Shown one piece after another: positions 48,056 to 56,995 of a stretch of DNA of 64,000 bases (position 1 is the first letter of the stretch; each line of letters starts with the position of its first letter). Below the pieces are notes generated by a model. It was given only the letters and a program-made list of their open reading frames with translations, was not told the origin of the DNA and did not search any database. The stretch is taken from the NCBI GenBank assembly GCA_963760435.1, contig CAVXDE010000048.1, positions 1 through 64,000 of the forward strand. Direction: 5' to 3'. The translations under genes and the position numbers were made by a program. Origin of the DNA: JAFAXD01 sp963760435. GTDB taxonomy: Bacteria; Pseudomonadota; Alphaproteobacteria; Rhizobiales; Xanthobacteraceae.

Positions 48056-48691
48056 TTACTCGCCGACGCGCCGGAATGGCGCCGGCATTTCGAATATCTC
48101 GCCGGGCGGCGCATATTGAATTCCGCCAAGTCGCGTCAACGGTTGCGCCTTGATGGTGTCGAAGCGCCCGGTCGCGGTGAGATATTCATCGCGAATGTGC
48201 AACCCGATCACGCGACCGAACACGACGTTGCTGCTGGTGTCGCCCGGCTGCTCCGGCGCGATCTCAACGATCCGCAACAGCCGGCATTCAAGATTGGCGG
48301 GCGAGGCGGCGACACGCGGCGGTTTCACGTTGACGCACGCGGCCTTCTCCAGCTTGGCGATCAGGAACTCGTCCACGTCCGGCGGCGCCGGGGTCGAGCT
48401 GGCGTTGACCGCCTCGCGCAAATCGAAGGTCGCGAGGTTGAACACGAACTCGCCGGTCGCGCGCACGTTGGCGAGCGTATCCTTCTCGGCGCGATCGCCG
48501 GGCGTGTTGCAGGAAAACAAAATCACCGGCGGCGCGGTCGAGACGATGTTGAAATGCGAGAAGGGCGCGAGGTTGACGTGGCCCTCCGGGCTTTGGCTGC
48601 TGATCCAGCCGATCGGGCGCGGCGCAACGATCGCATTGAAGATCGCGCGGTTGAGCTTGGTCGCCGTTCTTGGGTCGACGAACATCATCAA
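48056..48691 (-). CDS. Flavin reductase-like (FMN split-barrel) protein
   Basis: ATG 48691 overlaps the stop of the upstream SnoaL-like gene. The 211-residue protein starts MMMFVDPRTATKLNRAIFNA and has the split-barrel signature 'IVAPRPIGWISSQSPEGHVN', 'LAPFSHFNIVSTAPPVILFS' and 'KDTLANVRATGEFVFNLATF'. The family binds FMN and reduces flavin for a partner monooxygenase or acts itself on quinone-like compounds. No monooxygenase large subunit is in the window, so a partner elsewhere or an independent role is likely. Confidence 0.87.
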   Translation of the reverse strand: MMMFVDPRTATKLNRAIFNAIVAPRPIGWISSQSPEGHVNLAPFSHFNIVSTAPPVILFSCNTPGDRAEKDTLANVRATGEFVFNLATFDLREAVNASSTPAPPDVDEFLIAKLEKAACVNVKPPRVAASPANLECRLLRIVEIAPEQPGDTSSNVVFGRVIGLHIRDEYLTATGRFDTIKAQPLTRLGGIQYAPPGEIFEMPAPFRRVGE

Positions 48692-49128
48692 CCCGTCGTC
48701 GGCGTGTCGTCGCGGAACAACGGTTTGATGATGCGCGATTTGTAGCGCCAGCGCCCGTCGGGCCCGCGCAAGATGTAGTCATGGACATCCGCCATCATGA
48801 TCGCCGGCTTCGACGGCAGGACCGGCTGCCCGTCAGCGGCGAACAGGCTGAGGATCCACACCGCCGTCACATGGTTGCGGTTGTGAATGGTGATCTTGTG
48901 GTTACTGATGAGATGGCGGGCGACGCGGTCGCCGCGGCTCTCACGTGATTCATAGAATTCCTTGATAGCGGCGCGGCCGGTGCGGGTCTTCAGGCTCGTC
49001 GTGTAGCTTCCATCCTCGGTATAATAGTCGTGCGCGTTCTTGCCCCAGTTCGTATCGACGTCATGCCAGTAGTCGATCGAAAGCTCCTCGATCTCGCGAA
49101 TGATCTGCAACCGCTCGAGCGCATCCAT
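48688..49128 (-). CDS. SnoaL/NTF2-like protein (ring-hydroxylating beta-subunit-like)
   Basis: ATG 49128 (MDALERLQIIREIEELSIDY) follows AAGGCCGG; the longer frame from 49176 adds an unlikely N-terminus. The 146-residue alpha+beta cone reads 'YWHDVDTNWGKNAHDYYTED', 'GRAAIKEFYESRESRGDRVA' with 'RHLISNHKI', and 'MMADVHDYILRGPDGRWRYK'. Members of this fold act as hydratases, isomerases or small subunits of aromatic dioxygenases. It heads the four-gene minus-strand operon (SnoaL-like, flavin reductase, cupin, Bug receptor) and is divergent from the amidohydrolase. Confidence 0.78.
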   Translation of the reverse strand: MDALERLQIIREIEELSIDYWHDVDTNWGKNAHDYYTEDGSYTTSLKTRTGRAAIKEFYESRESRGDRVARHLISNHKITIHNRNHVTAVWILSLFAADGQPVLPSKPAIMMADVHDYILRGPDGRWRYKSRIIKPLFRDDTPTTG

Positions 49129-49272
49129 GTCGGTCCGGCCTTGATATTTCGGTGCCGGAAAATAGAAGGCCGGCACCGTTCGATCAATCTTGTGCGGCGT
49201 GCGCCAACTTGCGAAATTTCAACGTTCCGCTGTACGAAACGCGCCGCCTTTCCTCCTGCATGAGTGCCGCTG

Positions 49273-50094
49273 ATGCCCGCCGTTGATTGCCACGCCCATG
49301 TCTTCGACCTGAAGCGGTTTCCGCCCCCCGACAGCCGCGGGTTCGACATCGCGCCCAACGAGCACGGAACCGTCGAGGATTACGTCGCGGTTCTCGATGC
49401 GCATGGCATGAGCCACGCCTTGCTGGTCAATCCGCTCGGCGGTTACGGGCTCGACAACCGCTACATGCTTGCGGCCATGGCCGAGCACCCCGGCCGGTTC
49501 AAGGGAGTTTCGCTGCTGTCGCCGCAGGCGACTGATCACGATATCAAGACGTTGGTCGATGGCGGTGTCGTCGGGATCAGGTTCAATCTGAATTTTGAGA
49601 AGAGTCCGTCGTTGTACGGCAAGGCCGGCGAACGGGCGCTGGCGATCGCGCGCGACGTCGGCTGGCTGGTGCAGGTCCATTACGAGGGCGAGACGATCGT
49701 CGCCGCTTTGCCGATCCTGCTCGCGTCACGCCTGACCATCGTGGTCGATCATTTCGGTCGGCCGGAACTGGCGCATGGCGTTCAGCAGCCCGGCTTCCAG
49801 GCACTGCTCGAGCTTGGGCGCCACGACGCCGTGGTGAAGCTCTCGGCCGGCTTCCGCATGTCGGCGGAGCGGCCGACTTACCGGGACCTTGATCCGTTCG
49901 CCGGAGAGCTGTTGCGCGTCTTCGGTATCGATCGCTGCGTCTGGGGCTCGGACTGGCCGTTCCTGCGCGCGCCCGCGCGCCTGGACTACGGGCCGCAACT
50001 TGCGGCGTTGGCCCGCTGGGTTCCGGATGCGGCCGATCGCGAGCGCATTCTGTGGCGCAATCCGTCGCGCATATTTGGGTTCAAGGAGACGTAA
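49273..50094 (+). CDS. Amidohydrolase of the PDC-lactonase-like (COG3618) group
   Basis: ATG 49273 (MPAVDCHAHVFDL) is preferred; GTG 49264 is possible. The 273-residue TIM barrel has the metal-binding 'DCHAHVFD' at the N-terminus, 'HALLVNPLGGYGLDNRYMLA', 'QVHYEGETIVAALPILLAS', 'LTIVVDHFGRPELAHGVQQP' and the conserved 'CVWGSDWPFLRAPARLDYGP' with catalytic Asp. Relatives hydrolyse lactones such as 2-pyrone-4,6-dicarboxylate or decarboxylate aromatic acids. The neighbouring DapA-family aldolase suggests it hydrolyses an intermediate that the aldolase then cleaves. Confidence 0.87.
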   Translation: MPAVDCHAHVFDLKRFPPPDSRGFDIAPNEHGTVEDYVAVLDAHGMSHALLVNPLGGYGLDNRYMLAAMAEHPGRFKGVSLLSPQATDHDIKTLVDGGVVGIRFNLNFEKSPSLYGKAGERALAIARDVGWLVQVHYEGETIVAALPILLASRLTIVVDHFGRPELAHGVQQPGFQALLELGRHDAVVKLSAGFRMSAERPTYRDLDPFAGELLRVFGIDRCVWGSDWPFLRAPARLDYGPQLAALARWVPDAADRERILWRNPSRIFGFKET

Positions 50095-50097
50095 TCA

Positions 50098-50240
50098 GGT
50101 ACGTGTCCCGGATGCGGTGCAGCACGTAGCTCTTGCGAAGTGGTGCACTGCTGATCCGGGACAGCCAAAAGCATTATCGTTCTTGGCGGTCCCGGGTCTG
50201 CAGCGCATCACTTCGTGCTGCGCTGCGCCCGGGACACGTG
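50098..50240. repeat. Rhizobial palindromic repeat cluster
   Basis: The intergenic DNA between the amidohydrolase and DapA-like genes is made of GC-rich palindromic units: GTGTCCCGGATGCGGTGCAG early on, and GGTCCCGGGTCTGCAGCGCA mirrored by TGCGCTGCGCCCGGGACACG towards the end. The pattern 'GTCCCGGGTCTGCAGCGC...' is a known kind of dispersed repeat in Bradyrhizobium-like genomes. It may act as a transcription terminator or RNA hairpin. Confidence 0.7.
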
Positions 50241-50271
50241 CATACTGCTTCAGCCACAGCGCTGGACCGAC

Positions 50272-51171
50272 ATGACCTTCCACGGTGTCTTCCCTTACCT
50301 GGTGTCGCCTGTTGATCAGGACGGCCGCGTGCTCACCGATGTGCTGACCAGCTTGGTCAACGACCTGATCGCTGCAGGCGTGCATGGCCTGACCCCGCTG
50401 GGCTCGACAGGCGAGTTTGCCTACCTCAATCACGAACAGAAAACCGCCGTTGTGCGCACCACGATCGAGGCCGCCGCCGGGCGCGTGCCGGTGATCGCCG
50501 GGGTTGCCGCAACCGCGACCGCTGACGCGATCAAACAGGCCGTGACCTGGGAACGGCTCGGCGCTGACGGCATTCTGGCGATCCTGGAATCCTACTTTCC
50601 GCTGCGCGACGCGCAGGTCGAGAGCTACTTCCGGGCCATCGCGGACGCCGTTTCGGTGCCCGTCGTGCTCTACACCAATCCGCAGTTTCAACGCAGCGAC
50701 CTCTCGCTCGACGTGATCGAACGGCTCAGCACGCATGCGCGCATCCGCTACATCAAGGATGCCTCGACCAACACCGGGCGGCTGCTGTCGATCATCAACC
50801 GCTGTGAGGGCCGGCTCGCGGTGTTCTCTGCATCCGCGCACATCCCGGCCTGCGTCATGCTGATCGGCGGGGTCGGCTGGATGGCTGGACCCGCCTGCCT
50901 GATCCCGCGCCAGAGCGTGCGGCTCTATGAACTCTGTCGCGCCGGGACGTGGGGCGAGGCGATGGCGCTGCAGCGGCGGTTGTGGCAGGTCAACGAGATC
51001 TTTGCGCGCTTCAACCTCGCCGCCTGCATCAAAGCCGGGCTCGAAGCGCAAGGCTACCCGGTGGGCGCGCCGCTGCCGCCGCAGCTGCCGCTCGGCGCAG
51101 AGGAGCGGCGCGTGGTCGAAGCGGCGCTGGCCGAGGTGGCGGAATTAGCCGTGCCGGCCCCCACCATTTGA
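50272..51171 (+). CDS. Dihydrodipicolinate synthase (DapA)-family aldolase
   Basis: ATG 50272 gives an intact 299-residue TIM-barrel protein. Motifs in order are 'LVSPVDQDGRVLTDVLTSLV', the carboxylate loop 'GLTPLGSTGEFAYL', 'VIAGVAATATADAIKQAVTW', the proton-relay Tyr in 'VVLYTNPQFQRSDLSLDVIE' and the Schiff-base Lys in 'IRYIKDASTNTGRLL'. The family condenses or cleaves pyruvate-type compounds. The absence of lysine-pathway neighbours and proximity to an amidohydrolase and ring-modifying genes argue for a catabolic pyruvate aldolase or hydratase-aldolase rather than lysine synthesis. Confidence 0.88.
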   Translation: MTFHGVFPYLVSPVDQDGRVLTDVLTSLVNDLIAAGVHGLTPLGSTGEFAYLNHEQKTAVVRTTIEAAAGRVPVIAGVAATATADAIKQAVTWERLGADGILAILESYFPLRDAQVESYFRAIADAVSVPVVLYTNPQFQRSDLSLDVIERLSTHARIRYIKDASTNTGRLLSIINRCEGRLAVFSASAHIPACVMLIGGVGWMAGPACLIPRQSVRLYELCRAGTWGEAMALQRRLWQVNEIFARFNLAACIKAGLEAQGYPVGAPLPPQLPLGAEERRVVEAALAEVAELAVPAPTI

Positions 51172-51255
51172 GCCGCACCAATTTTTGCGACCTGGCGCTG
51201 GCGAGCACCGGGCCGATGCTTAGATTCAGTGCTGGGCCGCTACCAGGAGGCCACC

Positions 51256-51639
51256 GTGCTCTCGTCCGTCGCCGAAATTATTCGCGACCTGCTCATCTTC
51301 GTCGTGGCGATGACCGCGCTGCTGATCGTGCTGCTGGTCGTGGTCTCGAGGCTGCCCGACACGAATCCGCTCAAGCGCCTGCTCACTGCGCTCAGCTATC
51401 GGTTGGGAGCGACGGTGGCGGCGGGGGCGGTGGCGATTCCGATCGAGCCGATCCCGGGGATCGACGCCCTTTATGATGTCGGCGTTCCGATCGCGCTGAT
51501 CTGGTACTGGTACACGTTCTTCCGCGACGCCTATCGGGCGCATTCCAATCCGTCGCGGCCCGATCAGCAACGGCCGCTGCGTACGCTTGAGGAGGAGCCG
51601 CGCGTGCGCTCGCACCCAAACAATCAGCGGACCGGATAA
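51256..51639 (+). CDS. Small membrane protein of unknown function
   Basis: GTG 51256 is set by a perfect AGGAGG at 51245-51250, five bases upstream. The 127-residue protein has a first membrane helix 'DLLIFVVAMTALLIVLLVVV', a conserved-looking loop 'SRLPDTNPLKRLLTALSYRL', a second hydrophobic pair 'GATVAAGAVAIPIEPIPGID' and 'GVPIALIWYWYTFF', and a polar C-terminal tail. The IPIEPIPGID segment resembles that of DUF4112-like proteins. No function is known. Confidence 0.6.
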   Translation: MLSSVAEIIRDLLIFVVAMTALLIVLLVVVSRLPDTNPLKRLLTALSYRLGATVAAGAVAIPIEPIPGIDALYDVGVPIALIWYWYTFFRDAYRAHSNPSRPDQQRPLRTLEEEPRVRSHPNNQRTG

Positions 51640-51660
51640 ACGCACAGCATCGCCGTCTTG

Positions 51661-51686
51661 ACCTCTCCCCGCAAGCGGGGAGAGGT
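51661..51686. terminator. Perfect hairpin between convergent genes
   Basis: ACCTCTCCCCGC and GCGGGGAGAGGT form an exact 12-base stem with a two-base centre. It lies 22 bases after the plus-strand membrane-protein stop and 32 bases from the end of the minus-strand HdeA-like gene, so it may terminate both. The same sequence family appears as a half copy at 47150-47170. Confidence 0.65.
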
Positions 51687-51717
51687 AAACGCGATAGATC
51701 CGCCAACGCGGCAGTTA

Positions 51718-52116
51718 TCACTGCTCCCACGGGTCGAACACCTCTGATTCCTTCACGTCGATCTTCTTGGCATCGCGGATGAACTGGTCGACGGCGCTGA
51801 TCGGCGTCTTATCCGGATTGGCCTTGCAGAAGTCGTACACCAGCTTGATCATCTTCGTGTCGGTCGCGGTGTCGAGATTGATGTAGTTGGTGTATTCGTT
51901 GAGCAAATAGATGTTGGCTGCGCTCAAGTAGCCCTGGATCCAATAGAACAACAGGGCGTTGGGCAGGTTGTTGAGCCCCTCGCTCGGCTTCATGTCGTTG
52001 ACGAGCTTGCCGCAGTTCGACAGGCCGACCCCCTTGGTGACCAGGGGCTCCGCATGCGCCGCGGGCACGGCGGCGCTGAGGACGAATACAAGCGTTGCGG
52101 TGCAGAGGCGTCGCAT
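51718..52116 (-). CDS. Secreted HdeA-like protein, 132 residues
   Basis: ATG 52116 follows AAGGAGA. A signal peptide (RLCTATLVFVLSAAVPAAHA) precedes a mature domain with two Cys ('GLSNCGKLVNDMKPSEGLNN' and 'KLVYDFCKANPDKTPISAVD'), a Trp-rich helix 'ALLFYWIQGYLSAANIYLLN' and a final 'FIRDAKKIDVKESEVFDPWE'. The Cys-helix-W-helix-Cys layout is that of HdeA-like proteins, with a longer middle helix. A role as a periplasmic stress protein is inferred. Confidence 0.55.
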   Translation of the reverse strand: MRRLCTATLVFVLSAAVPAAHAEPLVTKGVGLSNCGKLVNDMKPSEGLNNLPNALLFYWIQGYLSAANIYLLNEYTNYINLDTATDTKMIKLVYDFCKANPDKTPISAVDQFIRDAKKIDVKESEVFDPWEQ

Positions 52117-52188
52117 GGGGTTCTCCTTGAGCGCAGCATGAGCGCCGGGGCAGGTACCTCCATACTACGTCATGACCGCAGGCTTCTT

Positions 52189-53440
52189 CTACGGCAGTGC
52201 CAGCAGGGCCGACGCGACGGCGAGCATCACCAGCGCGGAGAGCGCCAGGGACCAATGCACGCCGATCAGGCTGCCGACGAGCCCGACCGAGACCCCGCTG
52301 AAGGCGCGCAAACCCAGGCTCGCCATATTGAACAAGCCGATGACGCGGCCGCGCATGGTCGCCGGCGCGTGCACCTGCACGAGTGTCTGCGCCATGGCGT
52401 TGAAGGAGAGCTCGCAGAAGCCCGCCGCGAACAGGAACGCCAGCGCGACCGGGTAGCTCGGCGCGAACGCGAAGGCGGTGAGCGCGCCGCACCAGAGCAT
52501 CGCCAGGATGATCGCCGTGCGCGGATTGGGTGGTAGCCAGCCGCGCCCTTCCAGCGCGAAACCGGCGAGCATCGCGCCGGCCGCGTCGGCGGCCAGCAGC
52601 ATGCTGTAGGAGACGCCGGGATCGCCGTGCCCGAGGTCCTGGGCGAAGCCGGGCATCTGTGCGCTGTAGGCATTGCCGACGAAAAATGATGAGAGTCCCG
52701 CCAGCAAGGTCATCGAGATGATGACCGGATGCTCGGCGATATCGCGGATGGTGTGGACGATGTCGGCAAAGCCGCGCACGGCGCGGTGCGGCCGGGGCGC
52801 GTCCTTGCGGAAGCGCGGCCCGTAGGGCGCCTTGATGAGCCACAGCACCAGCGGCAGGTAGAACACCGTGTTGAGCAGGATGCCGTGCGCGGGGCCGAGC
52901 GCGAGCATGATGACGCCGCCCATGGCCGGGCCGACCAGCACGCCGACATAGCGCGCCGTTGCATTGAGCCGCACCGCGCTCATGAGGTCGGCCGGGCCGA
53001 CGATGTCATAGAGCAGGAGCTGGTTCGGCGTCTGCCACAGCACGCCGGCGCAGCCATGGATCACCAGCAGCACCATCGCGTGCCACACCTGCAAGGGTGC
53101 CGGTGACGAAGAAATACCCCCAGCCGAGCGAGGCCAGGATGAACAGCCCCATGCCGCATTGAATGAGGCGGCGCGGGTCGAACCGGTCCGCCAGCGCGCC
53201 GGCGGCGACCGAGAACATCAGGAACGGCAGCCAGTGCGACAGCACCGCAAACCCGGCCAGCGCCGGCGAGTGGAACTTCTGGTAGAGCATCCAATAGCTG
53301 ATCACGTGCTCGATATTGTCGGCCATCATCGCCAGCACGTAGGTCGTGAACTGGATCTGAAAGCCGCGATAGCGGAACGCCGGGAACGCGCGGTGCGCGG
53401 TGGCCGAGGCGCTGCCCGGCGTGGAACTCATGTCGTTCAT
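52189..53440 (-). CDS. MFS exporter, EntS-like (one frameshift)
   Basis: ATG 53440 or 53431 starts a polar N-terminus, then 'FPAFRYRGFQIQFTTYVLAM' and the MFS loop motif A as 'GALADRFDPRRLIQCG'. A shift near 53095 splits helix 4 ('ILASLGWGYFFVTGTL' continues as 'VWHAMVLLVIHGCAGVLWQT' in the next frame). The rest is clean: 'NQLLLYDIVGPADLMSAVRL', 'NATARYVGVLVGPAMGGVIM' and 'FLFAAGFCELSFNAMAQTLV', the last typical of MFS_3 exporters. Twelve membrane helices are expected, about 415 residues. It probably exports a small molecule or siderophore-like compound. Confidence 0.82.
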
Positions 53441-53755
53441 CAACAAAATACCAGTGAATTGAACGGAAGCGCTTCAGGGCGCGACCGCTGACCAAAACCG
53501 TTCGAGGAGGAAGAAGACCCGCACCGGGCAGCCGCAGATCGCTGATTGTCCGCGGTGGACGCGATGTACGTGGGCGCTAACACGCGGGCTTGAGGCGGGT
53601 CAACCTAGCCGGAGGAATTGCTGATCCGCGCCCGGATGCATGGCTGGAGTTAGAACAACTCGAATGAGGCCTGGATCAAAAATCAGGGTGATGCGGAAGA
53701 TGCCGCGAGGGTGATTGCGGGCACTTTCCGGCGGTCCTGTGGCAAACGCGCCGCG
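53441..53755. other. Intergenic region, about 315 bases
   Basis: Upstream of the MFS gene and downstream of the PLD-like gene, both on the minus strand. No gene, RNA or repeat was recognised. Confidence 0.4.
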
Positions 53756-55651
53756 CTATTTCCGCGAAGATTTGTGCTTGGCCGTTGTTGGACGGGGCCG
53801 CCCCGGTTTCGTTTCCTTCCGGACAGCAGCTTTTGTCCGAGCAGCGGCCCGTGCCGGTTTTTTCGAAGTTCGGCCAGCCGGGGAACTCTTGGTTCCTGTG
53901 CGGGTCTTGGGTTGAGCAGGGTGTTTGGCGCTCGGCTGCGGTGAGCCGGACGACGCTCCTCGCTGTGTGTTCTGGGCGGGAATTGGCGTGTTCATCCAGA
54001 AAGCGAGTTCCTGGGCGCGCGAGCCGCCGGGCTTCCAGCCGTCGAGCGGCTTGTAGATCTGATCGGGATCGCCACCGTTCGCCAGATAGGCGCGCCAGGA
54101 ATAGTGGTCGTAGACCCCGTTGATATGCAGCGCATAGGCTTGTGCCAACTGGGTGTTCCCGCGCACGATCACGAGGTTCTCGTCGTTTTTCCCGGACGCG
54201 GAATCCGAGAAATTGTGCGAGCCGGTGATCACGGCGCAATTGTTGGAAAATGGATCGACCACGATCACTTTCGAGTGCACGATCGCCATCAAATGGGCGG
54301 CATGTATCTCCTTGACGTTGAATTCGGTCTCCGCCCAGGACGGTCGATCTTCGTCGCTGACGCCGGCCGGAAGCTCGACGTCGTCGTGAAACGCCTGTGC
54401 CGGGGCACCCGACTTGACGACTTGCCCACCCACGGTGCCGATATCGCCGGTTTTTGACGCCGTTACGGTGGAGACGACGCCGCGAACATAGATATTGTTT
54501 TGCTGCACGCGATCGAGCAGGGCTTCCAACAACGGTGATTGGCCCGGCATGAACATGAGGAACAAGACGCCCTGCTGCGCGCCGGCGATGAGATCGAGGA
54601 CCGGTTTGAATTCAGCCTCGCCGTTGGTCGCCGCAAAGTAGAGCGAAATATTGTTGTGGTCGGTTGGTTTGGAGTTTGTCGCCTTCAAGCTCGCCGGCAT
54701 GTCATCGCCCGCTGCAACGAGCTTGCCCCATTGGTCCAGATAGCGGCCGGCAATCTGCGCGTCCTCGACGATCAGCACGTTGTTCAATTGCGTGCACAGG
54801 CCGGTCGTCGTCCAGTTCGTGCTTCCCGTCAGCACGCGGCCGGCGTTCCTGCCCGATGCATCGCTTTCGACGACGAACTTGTTGTGCACGCTTGGCGACG
54901 ATCGGCCGTGATGCGACAAATCACGATGCTTTACCTCGAGTTTGGCCGCGGCAAGCTCCTGCGCGACCCAGGGCTCGGTCGCACTGCCATTGCCCAGAAG
55001 CACATGGCCGCGGCCGCCGAAGGGTTTGAGCGCCTCCACGAGCTCCCGGTCGTTCATTTCGTAGATTGCCGCGTGGATGGAACTGCCGCGGCGATCCGCG
55101 TCGTGCAGGAAACGGAGAATTTCATGCAGCGCATCACCTGCCAGATAGAGGCGGGCCTGAAACCCCGGAGTCTTGAGGTTGTTCAGAAAGTCGTGCAGCG
55201 ATTTGTCAGAGACGTCGCCGTTGACGAACCGGCTGACGATCTGGGACATGAGTGTCCCGCGATTGAAATAGGCCTCCAATCCCCCGCCGGCATCCCCCGC
55301 AGCAACAACGGGTGCCGTCCAGGCCGATGCGGACGGCGCATCCGGTGTGAAGGCGCCTTTGCCGGCCGCTTTCATCGCCGTGACGCGGTAGGAGACGCTG
55401 TCGGTTGCGACCGCGCCGTGGTCGGTCCAGATGCATCGGCGGATTGGCGAGGCTGCGGACGAGACGCCGGTCGGCTGCACCGGCCCTTGTCCGGGCTGCG
55501 GTGGAATGCGGTTGGCAATGATGGTCACTTGCTGCGTCGTGTCGTTGCGCCGCTCAAGCTGGAATCCGACCCAATTGGTGGACCAGCTATCCGGCTGCCA
55601 AGCAATCAGAACATCGTCCGCGTTGGCGTAAGCTTTTACGGATATGGTCAT
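53756..55651 (-). CDS. Phospholipase D-like protein with two HKD motifs and a basic tail
   Basis: ATG 55651 (MTISVKAYANADDVLIAW) starts an intact 631-residue protein with no signal peptide. Residues 1-120 look like a fibronectin-type beta domain ('WVGFQLERRNDTTQQVTIIA'). The first catalytic motif is 'VHNKFVVESDASGRNAGRVL' with TGSTNWT (HxK then Asp one residue later than the HxK(x)4D consensus); the second is canonical, 'VHSKVIVVDPFSNNCAVITG' with SHNFSDS. The last 75 residues are Lys/Arg/Pro/Thr-rich and disordered, suited to DNA or membrane binding. The superfamily includes phospholipases, nucleases and effector toxins; which one this is cannot be told. Confidence 0.82.
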   Translation of the reverse strand: MTISVKAYANADDVLIAWQPDSWSTNWVGFQLERRNDTTQQVTIIANRIPPQPGQGPVQPTGVSSAASPIRRCIWTDHGAVATDSVSYRVTAMKAAGKGAFTPDAPSASAWTAPVVAAGDAGGGLEAYFNRGTLMSQIVSRFVNGDVSDKSLHDFLNNLKTPGFQARLYLAGDALHEILRFLHDADRRGSSIHAAIYEMNDRELVEALKPFGGRGHVLLGNGSATEPWVAQELAAAKLEVKHRDLSHHGRSSPSVHNKFVVESDASGRNAGRVLTGSTNWTTTGLCTQLNNVLIVEDAQIAGRYLDQWGKLVAAGDDMPASLKATNSKPTDHNNISLYFAATNGEAEFKPVLDLIAGAQQGVLFLMFMPGQSPLLEALLDRVQQNNIYVRGVVSTVTASKTGDIGTVGGQVVKSGAPAQAFHDDVELPAGVSDEDRPSWAETEFNVKEIHAAHLMAIVHSKVIVVDPFSNNCAVITGSHNFSDSASGKNDENLVIVRGNTQLAQAYALHINGVYDHYSWRAYLANGGDPDQIYKPLDGWKPGGSRAQELAFWMNTPIPAQNTQRGASSGSPQPSAKHPAQPKTRTGTKSSPAGRTSKKPARAAARTKAAVRKETKPGRPRPTTAKHKSSRK

Positions 55652-55931
55652 GATCCCCCTCGCATATCTGAACGATAACTGAGGTAGCGGGTTGCGCCTG
55701 ACACGCGCGCTTCTCTAGATCAGACAGACTGTCGCTACAGATAGATAAATCCTGGCGAGACGCGGCGCAGTGATGTTGCTCACACAGAATGATGACGATC
55801 AGATCACAAACGACGTGGGTGGGGCGGATTGAATCAACCTCACGGTATCTGCTGGTAGGTCGCTGGCCACGCCAGAGCGAATATGGCGCTACAGACGATC
55901 CCGCTCGCGCTGGATCGCGAGCGAGCGTGCG

Positions 55932-56890
55932 CTAGGCCGCGACGCTCGTCCGCGGCTTGCGCGCTGACCTCGCTGCGGTCTCGCTGCCGAGCGAGGCGAC
56001 GATAAAATCGATGAATGTCCGCACCTTCGCCGGCACGTGATTGCGCGACACATAATAGACGTAGAGCGGGAAGCGTTCGTCCGACCAGTCCGGGAACAGT
56101 GTGATCAGATCGCCGTGCTTGACGTGATGCGCGAGACCGAGATCGATCACCTGCGCAATACCGAACCCGGCGAGGCATGCGCCGAGTTTGGTTCCGGAAT
56201 CGGTGACGGTCAGCCGGCCGTTGACGCTGACGCCAACGCATTGGCTGCCGCGCCGGAACTCCCAATCGAATGGGCGCCCGGTCGCAGGGTCGATGGCGAG
56301 GATACATTGATGCGCATCGCTCGCCAGATCTTGCGGCTGGGCCGGCCGCCCGTGCCGCTCGATGTAGGCCGGCGCCGCAACCGTCAGAATCCGTGCATCG
56401 AACAGGCGCCGCGCGATCAGCGCTGATGGTGCCGGTTCGCCAAAGCGGACTGCGAGGTCGAACCCATCGCTGACCAGATCCCCGATCCGGTCGCGGGTTT
56501 CGATGCGCAGCTCCAGTCCCGGGTGCTGCAGCAGGAACGCGGCGAGCTTGGGGGCCAGGACCATGCGCGAGAACAGCGGGTCGACGTTGACCCGCAATCG
56601 GCCGTGCACCGCGTCGCGCGATTTCGTGGCCTCCGCCGCAGCCTCGCTGATCCCGCGAGATGACCGGCGACCCGTTCGTGCAGCGCGTGGCCCTCATCGG
56701 TGAGCTCGACCGCGCGGCTGGTGCGGTGCACCAGCCTGGTGCCCAGGCGCGCCTCGAGCTTGGCGATCGCCTTGCTGACGCCGGATTGCGTCATGCCCAG
56801 CCGTGCGGCGGCGCGGCCGAAGCTCTTGGCGTCGGCAATGGCCGCGAGGACCGTGAGCCCGCCGACGAGTTGACTGTCGATATCGTCCAT
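55932..56890 (-). CDS. LysR-family transcriptional regulator (one frameshift)
   Basis: ATG 56890 (MDDIDSQLVGGLTVLAAI) begins the winged HTH 'SFGRAAARLGMTQSGVSKAI' and 'AKLEARLGTRLVHRTSRAVE'. A shift near 56655 separates it from the effector domain 'HGRLRVNVDPLFSRMVLAPK', 'GDLVSDGFDLAVRFGEP', 'LTVTDSGTKLGACLAGFGIA' and 'FPLYVYYVSRNHVPAKVRTF'. The style matches the AaeR/CrgA-like group. It is divergent from the NTF2-like gene at 56996 and probably controls it. The 280 bases beyond its stop (55652-55931) hold no gene. Confidence 0.87.
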
Positions 56891-56995
56891 CGTCGATGCC
56901 TCCGGGTCATCCAAGCAATGACAGCCCGGTGCTAGCACCCAGCCGCCACGTGGGCCATATCGCCGCTGCGCACTGCCCCATAACGGAGACTTGGC

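Noticed and set aside
54539..55678. A 379-codon plus-strand open frame
   Set aside because: It is antisense to the PLD-like gene, whose two HKD motifs and codon use are convincing; the plus-strand reading has no motif.
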